The notes under the pieces were generated by a model. It made no database searches. It was not told the origin of the DNA and was given only the letters and a program-made list of their open reading frames with translations. The translations under genes were made by a program, and so were the position numbers. From the NCBI GenBank assembly GCA_016867955.1, contig VGIE01000029.1:1-12020 (forward strand): a stretch of 12,020 bases of DNA, in the 5' to 3' direction. Position 1 is the stretch's first letter; the number at the start of each line of letters is the position of its first letter. Source of the DNA: Betaproteobacteria bacterium (lineage in GTDB: Bacteria > Pseudomonadota > Gammaproteobacteria > Burkholderiales > SG8-39). Below are positions 1-6,473 of this stretch, piece by piece.

Positions 1-707
1 TCCGGGTTGATGCCGTCGGGGACGAATTCCTCGGCACTGACGCGGATGCCGACGGGCAGTCCTGGAACTTCCTCGCGCACGGCCTCCAGCACCCGCAAGG
101 GCAGCCGGCAGCGGTTCTCCAGCGAGCCGCCGTACTCGTCGGCGCGCGTGTTGCTGAAGGGGGAGAGGAACTCCGCCAGCAGGTAGCCGTGCGCCAGATA
201 CACCTCCAGGCCATCGAATCCCGCCGTGGCCAGCCGCCGCGCCGCGCTGCGGTAGCAGGCCACGAGCTCCTCGATGTCACGCCGGTCCATGGCGTGCGGG
301 ACTATGCGACTGGCCGGGTCGGGAATCGCCGAAGGCGCCCACAGTTCGCGATGCGTGGCAAAGCCATGGCCCTGCCGGCCGAGGTGCGAAAGCTGCCCGA
401 AGATCTTCGCGCCAGCCTCGTGCACGGCGCTGGCGATATGCGCGTAGGACGGGATCGATTCGTCGGTCCAGACCTCGTTGACGCCGGCGGCACCCAATCC
501 TGTGGGATGCACCATCGAGGAACCCTGGATGATCATGCCGACGCCGCCGCGGGCGCGTTCGGCGAGATAGTGCGCTTGCCGGTCATTCAGGTGAAAGCTG
601 TGCCAGTCGACGAAGCGCGAGCCGTGTCCGGCGAACACGATGCGGTTGCGGATTTCGGCGCGGCCGATCTTGATGGGCGAGAACAGTTTTGGGAAGGCTT
701 TGCTCAC
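1..707 (-). CDS. Old Yellow Enzyme-type NADH:flavin oxidoreductase, N-terminal part (3' end beyond window)
   Basis: The visible 235 codons are the start of an FMN-binding TIM barrel of the Old Yellow Enzyme superfamily. These enzymes reduce activated C=C bonds or, in the larger two-domain members, 2,4-dienoyl-CoA or amines. Visible motifs are KLFSPIKIG.EIRNRIV (residues 7-24), GQLSHLGRQ (104-112) and, near residues 169-199, VYLAHGYLLAEFLSP followed by N.R.DEYGGSLENR. The active-site order Y170-x2-H173-G-Y175 has Tyr where YqjM-type enzymes have their first His. This resembles the trimethylamine dehydrogenase/2,4-dienoyl-CoA reductase branch, whose members are about 650-700 residues with a C-terminal FeS/FAD part; that part would lie left of the window. 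I chose the GTG start at 705-707 because GGAG lies 8 nt upstream (716-719). The gene is divergent from SDR-1. The family call is firm; the substrate is unknown. Confidence 0.9.
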   Translation of the reverse strand, partial: MSKAFPKLFSPIKIGRAEIRNRIVFAGHGSRFVDWHSFHLNDRQAHYLAERARGGVGMIIQGSSMVHPTGLGAAGVNEVWTDESIPSYAHIASAVHEAGAKIFGQLSHLGRQGHGFATHRELWAPSAIPDPASRIVPHAMDRRDIEELVACYRSAARRLATAGFDGLEVYLAHGYLLAEFLSPFSNTRADEYGGSLENRCRLPLRVLEAVREEVPGLPVGIRVSAEEFVPDGINP

Positions 708-819
708 GGGCGGGGCTCCAGGGGAAGGGCGTCCGAAAAATGACGGCAGACCGGCAGGCTGCGGCTAAACTCTCGACTGCCGACAACCGGTGGCGCCCGC
801 CGAAAATAGCACAGGTCGG

Positions 820-862
820 CGCATGCGGAGTCGCCAAGGCGACGATTGGCGTATCGCATGCG
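820..862. promoter_or_regulatory. Nested palindromes in the divergent OYE/SDR-1 intergenic region (candidate operator cluster)
   Basis: Two copies of the self-complementary octamer CGCATGCG lie at 820-827 and 855-862. They flank a perfect inverted repeat, GTCGCC-AA-GGCGAC, at 830-843. The block sits midway between two diverging genes, where a shared regulator site is expected. No known regulator motif was recognised, and GC-rich DNA produces short palindromes readily, so the functional call is tentative. Confidence 0.35.
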
Positions 863-904
863 TCGGCACAGGCGAAGCGGCGGATTGTTGATAGCATTCG
901 GAAC

Positions 905-926
905 GCATGACATCGGATCGTCATGC
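905..926. promoter_or_regulatory. 22-bp dyad upstream of SDR-1 (candidate operator)
   Basis: This is a perfect inverted repeat with 7-bp arms, GCATGAC and GTCATGC, separated by 8 nt. It ends 33 nt before the SDR-1 GTG start. A -35-like TTGTTG/TTGATA lies just upstream (885-893), so the dyad would overlap the -10 or transcription start region, a typical repressor position. No good -10 hexamer is seen. The symmetry is certain; the operator role is inferred. Confidence 0.45.
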
Positions 927-959
927 TTCCGGGAATTCTCTAAGGGAAAGGGGTCGGTC

Positions 960-1718
960 GTGATCAGGAAATCGATATTGCTTACCGGCGGTGGCGCCGG
1001 CATCGGCGAGGGCATCGCGCATGTGCTGGGTGAGCGCGGCTGGCATGTGCTGGTCAATGATGTGAACGAGCCCGCCGCGCACGCGGTCGCCCGCGCGGTG
1101 AACGGCACGCCATTGCCGGGAGACATCCGCAAGGACCCGAAGGGTCTGGTGGAGCGGGCCTTCGGCATCGCGGGGGCGCTGCATGCGCTGGTGAACAATG
1201 CCGGCATCATCCGCCGCTCACCGCTGGCCGAAACCTCCGAGGCCGACCTGGACCTGGTCTACGAGGTCAACCTGAAGGCCATGATCCAGTTGTCGCAGGC
1301 CGCGTTGCCGCACCTGCAGCAGACCGCAGGGGCGATCGTGAACATCTCGTCGATCGCGGCGAAGAACCCGCAGCCGACAGCTGGCTTCTATTCCATGTCC
1401 AAAGCCGGCGTATCCGCCTTCACGTGTCTGGCGGCGCAGGAATGGGGGCCGCTGGGCGTGCGCGTCAATGGCGTCGCGCCGGGACTGATCCGCACGGCGA
1501 TGGCCGAGGCGGTGTACTCGGTGCCCGAGTTGTACGAAAAGCGTCGCATGATGATGCCTCTGCGGCGCATCGGCGCGCCGGCCGATATCGGCAGGGTCGT
1601 TGCCTTCCTGCTCTCGGATGACGCTGCCTACGTGACCGGGCAGGTGATTGAAGTGGATGGCGGGTACTCGCAGACGCTCATCGAGCATTTGCCGCACCCG
1701 GGTTCGCCGAAGTCGTGA
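960..1718 (+). CDS. SDR family NAD(P)-dependent oxidoreductase (SDR-1)
   Basis: This is a classical short-chain dehydrogenase of 252 residues, the usual length. It probably interconverts a secondary alcohol and a ketone in the cytoplasm. Visible elements are the cofactor motif TGGGAGIG (9-16), Asp34 at the end of the second beta strand (suggesting NAD(H) preference), NNAG (79-82), the catalytic Ser at 130/131, Y144-x3-K148, APGLIRT (173-179) and a C-terminal VDGGY. The reading frame is open further upstream to an ATG at 846. I prefer GTG 960 because AAAGGGG lies 6 nt upstream (947-953) and the protein then begins right at the first Rossmann strand. It is divergent from the OYE-like gene and convergent with the aldo/keto reductase. 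FabG-like annotation is possible, but the substrate cannot be assigned. Confidence 0.92.
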   Translation: MIRKSILLTGGGAGIGEGIAHVLGERGWHVLVNDVNEPAAHAVARAVNGTPLPGDIRKDPKGLVERAFGIAGALHALVNNAGIIRRSPLAETSEADLDLVYEVNLKAMIQLSQAALPHLQQTAGAIVNISSIAAKNPQPTAGFYSMSKAGVSAFTCLAAQEWGPLGVRVNGVAPGLIRTAMAEAVYSVPELYEKRRMMMPLRRIGAPADIGRVVAFLLSDDAAYVTGQVIEVDGGYSQTLIEHLPHPGSPKS

Positions 1719-1855
1719 CAGCCGGCCCGGCCGCGGGCGATTGACGAGGGCGCAGGGCACGGTCCCCCTCACACGGCCCATCGTCGCCGCCCTTTGTCGC
1801 GGGACTCTGCGCGGGACTTCGCGCGCAGCCACGGGCCCGGCACCGTACGCAGCTG
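1719..1855. other. Convergent intergenic region, SDR-1 / aldo-keto reductase
   Basis: These 137 bases lie between two facing stop codons. A small GC hairpin, GCCCG-GCCG-CGGGC at 1725-1738, follows the SDR-1 stop by 6 nt but has no T-tract. A 9-bp direct repeat, CGCGGGACT, occurs at 1798 and 1810. No gene or convincing intrinsic terminator is seen. Confidence 0.4.
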
Positions 1856-2848
1856 TCAGCGCGCGGCATCGCCCATGCGGTACTCCGCCGTGAGCTGATC
1901 GAGTCTGTCCTTCAGTGCCGGATCGAGTGCGTACTCCACGGCGGCGAGACTCGCGCGAAGCTGCTCCGGCCGGCTCGCCCCGATGATGGGCACAGTGATG
2001 GCGGGGTTTGCCAGCACCCAGGCAACGGCGAGCGTAGCCAAGTCGACGCCTGCGTCGCGCGCGATGTCCGCGAGCGCATCCACCGTGTCGAACTCGCGCT
2101 CCTTCCAGTAGCGCTCGGTATACAGCTGTGCCACGCGGCCGAGGGTAAAGCGCGTGCCGGCCGCGGGCGGCCGGCTGCGGTCATGCTTGGCGGTGAGCAG
2201 GCCGCCCGCCAGTGGGTTGTAGGGAATCACCGCGAGGTTCTCCTCGGCGCACAGCGGCAGCAGCTCGCGCTCGGGCTGGCGGAACAGCAGGTTGTAGCGC
2301 GGCTGCACCGACACGAACTTGTGCAGGCAGAGCGCTTCGCTGCGGCCTAGCGCGCGTGCCACCCGGTACGCGAGGAAGTTCGAGCATCCGACGTAGCGGA
2401 CCTTGCCGCTGCGCACGATCGTATCCAGCGCCTCCAGCGACTCGTCGATCGGCGTGCCGGGGTCGTACTGGTGCAGCTGGTACAGGTCCACGTAGTCGGT
2501 GCCCAGCCGGCGCAGGGAAGCCACGATGGCGTCGAGGATGTGCTTGCGTGAATTACCCTGGTTCCAGGGTTCCGGGCCCATGCGGCCGAAGCACTTGGTG
2601 GCGACGATGAAGTGGTTACGCCTGCCACGCAGCCACTTGCCCACGATTTCTTCGGTGCGTCCGACGGTCTCGAGCGAACCGCCAACCGGATAGGCGTCAG
2701 CCGTATCCAGGAAACTGATGCCGCCGTGCGCCGCCGCATCGAGGATGGCGAAGGATTGCGCCTCTTCGCACTGCAGCCCGAAGGTCATGGTGCCCATGCA
2801 CAGGCGCGAGACCTTGAGTCCCGTTGCGCCGAAGCGAATCTGCTGCAT
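1856..2848 (-). CDS. Aldo/keto reductase
   Basis: This 330-residue cytoplasmic protein belongs to the NADPH-dependent aldo/keto reductase superfamily (a single TIM barrel), which reduces aldehydes and ketones. All four catalytic-tetrad residues are in place: D48 and Y53 (in FLDTADAY), K85 (in VATKCFG) and H126 (in LYQLHQYD). The C-terminal cofactor-binding segment VPIIGASRPEQL (286-297) is also present. The frame is open further upstream to an ATG at 2962. I chose ATG 2846-2848 because AGGAG lies 6 nt upstream (2855-2859) and the protein then opens with the family-typical MQQIRFGATGLKVSRL. It is close to the general-stress/YajO/Tas-like group (long DTAxxY variant with LHQYDP), but the substrate is unknown. 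It is divergent from the alpha/beta hydrolase gene. Confidence 0.93.
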   Translation of the reverse strand: MQQIRFGATGLKVSRLCMGTMTFGLQCEEAQSFAILDAAAHGGISFLDTADAYPVGGSLETVGRTEEIVGKWLRGRRNHFIVATKCFGRMGPEPWNQGNSRKHILDAIVASLRRLGTDYVDLYQLHQYDPGTPIDESLEALDTIVRSGKVRYVGCSNFLAYRVARALGRSEALCLHKFVSVQPRYNLLFRQPERELLPLCAEENLAVIPYNPLAGGLLTAKHDRSRPPAAGTRFTLGRVAQLYTERYWKEREFDTVDALADIARDAGVDLATLAVAWVLANPAITVPIIGASRPEQLRASLAAVEYALDPALKDRLDQLTAEYRMGDAAR

Positions 2849-2982
2849 GACCGTCTCCTGTTGGTTCGTCTCGGTTAGTGGGGCCGGTGGCGGCATCCCG
2901 GACGCAATGTACTGCATCGGTGATCGGCACGTCGGCCGCCACGGCGGCTGCAATCCTTTCACGTGTTTATCTGTGTTAGCTT

Positions 2983-3014
2983 TGACCGTGGCAGGGTCAT
3001 TGCATAAGGCAATG
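2983..3014. promoter_or_regulatory. Paired inverted repeats between aldo/keto reductase and hydrolase genes (candidate operators/promoter)
   Basis: Two overlapping dyads are visible. The first is TGACC-N7-GGTCA at 2983-2999. The second is CATTGC-ATAAG-GCAATG at 2998-3014, with perfect 6-bp arms. A -35-like TTGACC at 2982-2987 overlaps the first, and a weak TAAGGC at 3005-3010 lies 17 nt further on in the direction of the hydrolase. A GC-rich dyad, GCCGCC-AC-GGCGGC at 2935-2948, sits on the aldo/keto reductase side. The symmetry is seen directly; the promoter and operator roles are inferred. Confidence 0.4.
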
Positions 3015-3117
3015 CCGAATTCACTTTATTCGCGCGCGCGATGCTCCGACTGCGTCGAACACTCGCCATGCAGGACCCTGAACCTTCAGTGATCGACGAC
3101 ACACAAGGAAGCAAACG

Positions 3118-4068
3118 ATGAGTTCCATCACCAGGCTGCCGGGAACCCCCGAGCCGATGCATTTCTGGCCCGGCGCGGGCGGGTTGAAGATCGCCGGCGA
3201 CTCCTGGGGCGACCCGAAGGGCCCGCTGGTGCTGCTGCAGCATGGCGGCGGGCAGACGCGACATGCCTGGAAGGGCGCTGGGGAGAGGCTCGGCGCCGCG
3301 GGCTATCGCGCGGTGGCCTTCGATGCGCGCGGGCACGGCGACTCGGATTGGGCGGCCGACGGGAGTTACGGCCAGAACGTCATGGTAGAGGACCTGGTGC
3401 GCGTCATCGCCGCGCTGGGTGGCACGCGGCCGGTGCTGGTGGGGGCATCCATGGGGGGTGGCACCAGCCTGGTGGCGGCGGGCGAGGAGCATGTCGACGC
3501 CACCGCGCTGGTGCTGGTGGACATCGCCCCGCGCATCGAGTCCGAAGGCGTGGACAAGATCCGCGCCTTCATGCTGCAAAAACCCGAGGGGTTCGATTCG
3601 CTGGAGGAAGTCGCACAGGCCATCGGCAACTACCAGCCGCACCGCACACCGCCGAAGAACCTGCAGGGCCTGGTAAAGAACCTGCGCATGAATGCCCGTG
3701 GCAAGTATGTCTGGCACTGGGATCCGAAGTTCCAGCCCACCCGCGATGTGATGCTGCGCCGGCAGTCGCGACTAGAAGCCTGCGCACGCAACCTGAAGCT
3801 GCCGACGCTGCTGGTGCGTGGCGGCCTGTCCGACGTGCTGAGCGAAGACGGCGCGCGAAGCTTCCTCGAGTTGTGTCCCCACGCCGAGTACGTCAACGTC
3901 ACAGGGGCGGGGCACATGGTGGCGGGGGATCGCAACGACGTCTTTGGTGGTGCCGTCATCGAGTTCCTCGCGCGCACCGTGCCGGTCCAGGGCGATCCGT
4001 TGCAGCCGCCGCACCCGCTGCGTCCACACCATGAAGGGCTGCCGGGGGACATTACCGACTTGCCGTAG
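3118..4068 (+). CDS. Alpha/beta hydrolase
   Basis: This is an alpha/beta-hydrolase-fold enzyme of 316 residues, related to the epoxide hydrolase/lactonase/haloperoxidase-like group. It probably acts on an ester, lactone or C-C bond in the cytoplasm, as no signal peptide is seen. The oxyanion-hole motif HGGGQT is at 42-47, FDARGHGDSD at 68-77, the nucleophile elbow GASMG at 109-113 (Ser111), the likely acid Asp239 in GGLSDVL and the catalytic His266 in GAGHM. The start ATG has AAGGA 8 nt upstream (3105-3109). The last 30 or so residues form a Pro/His-rich tail beyond the final hydrolase helix. It is divergent from the aldo/keto reductase and convergent with the CoA-transferase gene, 65 nt away. 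The fold and triad are firm; the substrate is unknown. Confidence 0.92.
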   Translation: MSSITRLPGTPEPMHFWPGAGGLKIAGDSWGDPKGPLVLLQHGGGQTRHAWKGAGERLGAAGYRAVAFDARGHGDSDWAADGSYGQNVMVEDLVRVIAALGGTRPVLVGASMGGGTSLVAAGEEHVDATALVLVDIAPRIESEGVDKIRAFMLQKPEGFDSLEEVAQAIGNYQPHRTPPKNLQGLVKNLRMNARGKYVWHWDPKFQPTRDVMLRRQSRLEACARNLKLPTLLVRGGLSDVLSEDGARSFLELCPHAEYVNVTGAGHMVAGDRNDVFGGAVIEFLARTVPVQGDPLQPPHPLRPHHEGLPGDITDLP

Positions 4069-4100
4069 GGCGTGCCCGGACCGGCGGGCGGATGGCTCCC

Positions 4101-4129
4101 CGCTTGCCCGGGTTTGTTACCGGCAAGCG
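4101..4129. terminator. Hairpin between convergent hydrolase and CoA-transferase genes
   Basis: An inverted repeat with perfect 8-bp arms, CGCTTGCC (4101-4108) and GGCAAGCG (4122-4129), encloses a 13-nt loop. It sits 33 nt after the hydrolase stop and 4 nt after the CoA-transferase stop. Neither side has a T-tract, so it may block read-through in both directions without being a canonical intrinsic terminator. Confidence 0.4.
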
Positions 4130-4133
4130 CGAG

Positions 4134-5297
4134 CTAGACGATGATGCCCGCTTCGCGCAGCCGCGCTCGTTCGGCCGCGCCGAAACCGTGCTCGTCCAGG
4201 ACCGCTTCGGAGTCCGCGCCAATACGGTGCGGCGCCTCCGTCGCCGCAGTGACGCCGGCCATTTGCACCGGTGGCGCCAGCATGCCCAGGCCTGATGAAG
4301 ACAGCGCCGTAAGGCCGGTCGCGCTGTACTGCGCGTGCCGGGCGATGGCCGAGGAAAGCGGCCGGACCACTGCAACCGGAATGCCCGCTGCGCTCAGCCG
4401 GTCGTACCAGGCCTGCGTACCGTCGCGGGCGAGCACGCCGCAGATCGCGGCGTCCAATTCGGCGCGCAGCGCGAGGCGACCCGACTGCGAGTCGAATCGT
4501 GCGTCGCCCTCGACCGGCGCGCCGAGCACCTGGCGCAGCTTGGCAAAGAAGCCGTCGCTGGGTGCGCCGATCAGGATGTGGCCGTCGGCGGTGGGGTAGG
4601 CTTGGTGCGCCGTCGTGAGCGTGGTGGCCGAGCCCATGCGCTGTGGCTCCTGGCCGTCGACGAGGAAGTTGGCGACGCGATCGTTCAGCAGTCCCATCGC
4701 CACGTCGAGCATGGCGATCTTGATCACGACGCGGTCGCGCGGGCCTGCCATCGCCGCCAGCACCGCCGTCGCCGTCCACAGTCCGGTGACGTGGTCGATC
4801 GCGGCCGATGGCATGCGCGCCGGCGGGCCGCCGGCGTGGCCCGTCATGGCCATCATGCCGGACTCGGCCTGGACCATGAGGTCGTAGCCCGGCCGTTCGC
4901 CTTCATGCGGGTAGAACGCCTCGATGGAGGCGTGCACAAGCCGCGGATTGCGCGCGTGGCAGGCTCCGGCGTCGATCCCCAGCTTCTCCGCGCGACCCTG
5001 CCGCAGGTTCTGGATCAGCACGTCCGCACCCGCGATGAGGCGTTCGATGACGGGCCGCGCCTGCGGCCGCTTGAGGTCGATGCCGAGGTAACGCCGCTTG
5101 TGGTTCATGGCGGCGAACAGCGCGGAAATGCCGCCTGCCTTCGGCTCGAAGCCGCGCGCCGCATCGCCCTCGGGAGGCTCCACCTTGACGACCTCGGCGC
5201 CGAAGTCCGCCAAGACGCTGGCCGCATAGGGGCCGGCGATGTTCATGCCGAAGTCGAGGACGCGCACGCCGGCCAGCGGTGCCTGCGGGGCGCTCAT
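4134..5297 (-). CDS. Class III (CaiB/BaiF/Frc-type) CoA-transferase
   Basis: This 387-residue protein is the normal size for class III CoA-transferases, which pass CoA from an acyl-CoA donor to a carboxylic acid through an aspartyl anhydride. The N-terminus, LAGVRVLDFGMNIAGPYA followed by LADFGAEVVKVEPPEGD (8-45), is diagnostic. Asp168 in SAAIDHVTG falls almost exactly where formyl-CoA transferase and CaiB have catalytic Asp169. The typical VLIQNLRQG (93-101) and GYDLMVQAESG (137-147) are also present. ATG 5295-5297 overlaps the stop of the luciferase-like gene as ATGA, and no strong Shine-Dalgarno sequence precedes it, so translation is probably coupled. A longer open frame runs upstream to 5822, but it lies over the upstream gene and is not coding. 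The role is probably activation of a catabolic carboxylate; donor and acceptor are unknown. Confidence 0.93.
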   Translation of the reverse strand: MSAPQAPLAGVRVLDFGMNIAGPYAASVLADFGAEVVKVEPPEGDAARGFEPKAGGISALFAAMNHKRRYLGIDLKRPQARPVIERLIAGADVLIQNLRQGRAEKLGIDAGACHARNPRLVHASIEAFYPHEGERPGYDLMVQAESGMMAMTGHAGGPPARMPSAAIDHVTGLWTATAVLAAMAGPRDRVVIKIAMLDVAMGLLNDRVANFLVDGQEPQRMGSATTLTTAHQAYPTADGHILIGAPSDGFFAKLRQVLGAPVEGDARFDSQSGRLALRAELDAAICGVLARDGTQAWYDRLSAAGIPVAVVRPLSSAIARHAQYSATGLTALSSSGLGMLAPPVQMAGVTAATEAPHRIGADSEAVLDEHGFGAAERARLREAGIIV

Positions 5298-6247
5298 TGC
5301 GGGTGCGCTCGTGGCGCCCTGACACCCAGCACGCGGGCGAGGCGTTCGATCTGCTGCGGGTATTCCTCGGCCGGGGCCTGAGGGATGATGATGATGTCCT
5401 GCACGCCCGCTTCGCGATATTCCTGCACGCGCGCGGCGACCTGCGCAGGCGTGCCGATGGCGCAGATCGGCCCGAGCAGCTTGTCGAAATCCTGCGCATA
5501 GCGCTTCCCGAGCACGCGGCCTGCCATCTCCTTGGCGTGCGCCTCGTCCTCGTCGACATAGGCGAACAGCACATAGCCGATCCGAAAGTGCGCGGGCGGC
5601 GCGCCCATCATGGCCTTGAGGGCGGTGACGCCTTCGCGCACGCGCCGCGGCGACATCGCATAGGGAATCCAGCCCTGGTGGCGCGTCGCGCGCCTGAGCG
5701 ACGCCCCGCCGCGCCCGCCGACCCAGACCGGAGGGCCACCCGGCTGGTACGGGGATGGTGTGCCGCGCACACCCGCGACGCTCCTGAAGCGACCCTGGTG
5801 GGCGACCGTTTCGCCCGACCACAGTTGTCGCATCAGCTCGAGGTATTCATCGGTACGCGCTCCGCGCGTCTCGCGCGGCACCTGCATGGCCGCCCATTCC
5901 TGTTCCACCTCGCCTCCGACGCCCACGCCCAGCACGAGGCGGCCGCCCGCGAGATAGTCCAGCGTCGCGATCTGCTTGGCCATGACTGCGGGTTCGCGCA
6001 GGGCCGGCAGCAGCACGCCGGTGCCGAGCAGCACCCGCCGCGTGCAGGCGGCCATGTGCGAGAGCACCATCAGCGCGTCGGGGTTGGGATTGTACATGAA
6101 CAGGTGGTCGCCATGGAACAGCAGGTCGTAGCCGAGGTCCTCGACCTGCCGGGCGAGATCCCGGTAGAAGCCGCCGTCGGGCGGCATGCCGAGCGGCCAT
6201 GATCCTGTCAGAATCCCCAGCCGTTGTCCCGGGGCGGCCTCGCTCAT
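5294..6247 (-). CDS. LLM-class (luciferase-like) flavin-dependent oxidoreductase
   Basis: This is a bacterial-luciferase-like TIM-barrel oxidoreductase of 317 residues, using FMNH2 or F420. Members act as monooxygenases (including type II Baeyer-Villiger enzymes) or as reductases. Family features are LFHGDHLF (43-50), VLLGTGVLLPALREP (72-86), LDYLAGGRLVLGVGVGG (96-112), the DEYLELMRQLW segment (133-143), PPVWVGGRG (172-180) and the C-terminal IGTPAQVAARVQEYREAG (264-281). I chose ATG 6245-6247 because GGAG lies 6 nt upstream (6254-6257). In-frame ATGs at 6268 and 6298 lack a comparable site. It is the first gene of a two-gene operon with the CoA-transferase and is divergent from the SnoaL-like gene. 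Whether it uses FMN or F420, and its substrate, cannot be decided here. Confidence 0.9.
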   Translation of the reverse strand: MSEAAPGQRLGILTGSWPLGMPPDGGFYRDLARQVEDLGYDLLFHGDHLFMYNPNPDALMVLSHMAACTRRVLLGTGVLLPALREPAVMAKQIATLDYLAGGRLVLGVGVGGEVEQEWAAMQVPRETRGARTDEYLELMRQLWSGETVAHQGRFRSVAGVRGTPSPYQPGGPPVWVGGRGGASLRRATRHQGWIPYAMSPRRVREGVTALKAMMGAPPAHFRIGYVLFAYVDEDEAHAKEMAGRVLGKRYAQDFDKLLGPICAIGTPAQVAARVQEYREAGVQDIIIIPQAPAEEYPQQIERLARVLGVRAPRAHPQ

Positions 6248-6380
6248 GCGCTTCTCCGTATTGGCCATGGTCGCGATGATCGCCATGGTGGGCGGCATTC
6301 TATCGGCAGCCGCGGCGTGACGCCGGATTGGGTGATGGCATTTCTCCGCTGATTGTTATCTGTTGGAGTGATAATTAGGC

Positions 6381-6401
6381 GTCAGTTCTATTTAAGCTGA
6401 C
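6381..6401. promoter_or_regulatory. 21-bp dyad in AT-rich divergent promoter region (candidate operator)
   Basis: GTCAG and CTGAC arms flank an 11-nt AT-rich spacer. The surrounding stretch, about 6341-6420, is strikingly AT-rich against its GC-rich surroundings. On the minus strand, TTGATA (6414-6409) followed after 18 nt by TAGAAC (6390-6385) makes a plausible sigma70-type promoter for the luciferase-like/CoA-transferase operon. The dyad would cover the spacer and -10. A second loose inverted pair, TTATC (6356-6360) and GATAA (6370-6374), lies next to it. The promoter assignment is inferred. Confidence 0.45.
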
Positions 6402-6473
6402 TTATTATTATCAAGTGTAACCGCCGTTCTGGGCCCCCGGCACGGCAAAGAATCCGATACGGGAGGGTGGACC

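Noticed and set aside
189..743. 184-codon plus-strand frame opposite the OYE-like gene
   Set aside because: The minus strand encodes a convincing OYE N-terminus over the same bases, and this frame has no domain.
846..959. N-terminal extension of SDR-1 from ATG 846
   Set aside because: It would add 38 Arg/Ser/Gly-rich residues before the Rossmann fold and translate through the operator-like dyads; GTG 960 has a better ribosome site.
4335..5381. Long plus-strand frame opposite the CoA-transferase, with another at 5279-6202 opposite the LLM gene
   Set aside because: Both are antisense shadows of well-supported genes and show biased composition without motifs.
5298..5822. Upstream extension of the CoA-transferase reading frame
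   Set aside because: The extension overlaps the LLM gene in another frame, is unlike any CoA-transferase N-terminus, and the family start motif begins at the ATG at 5297.
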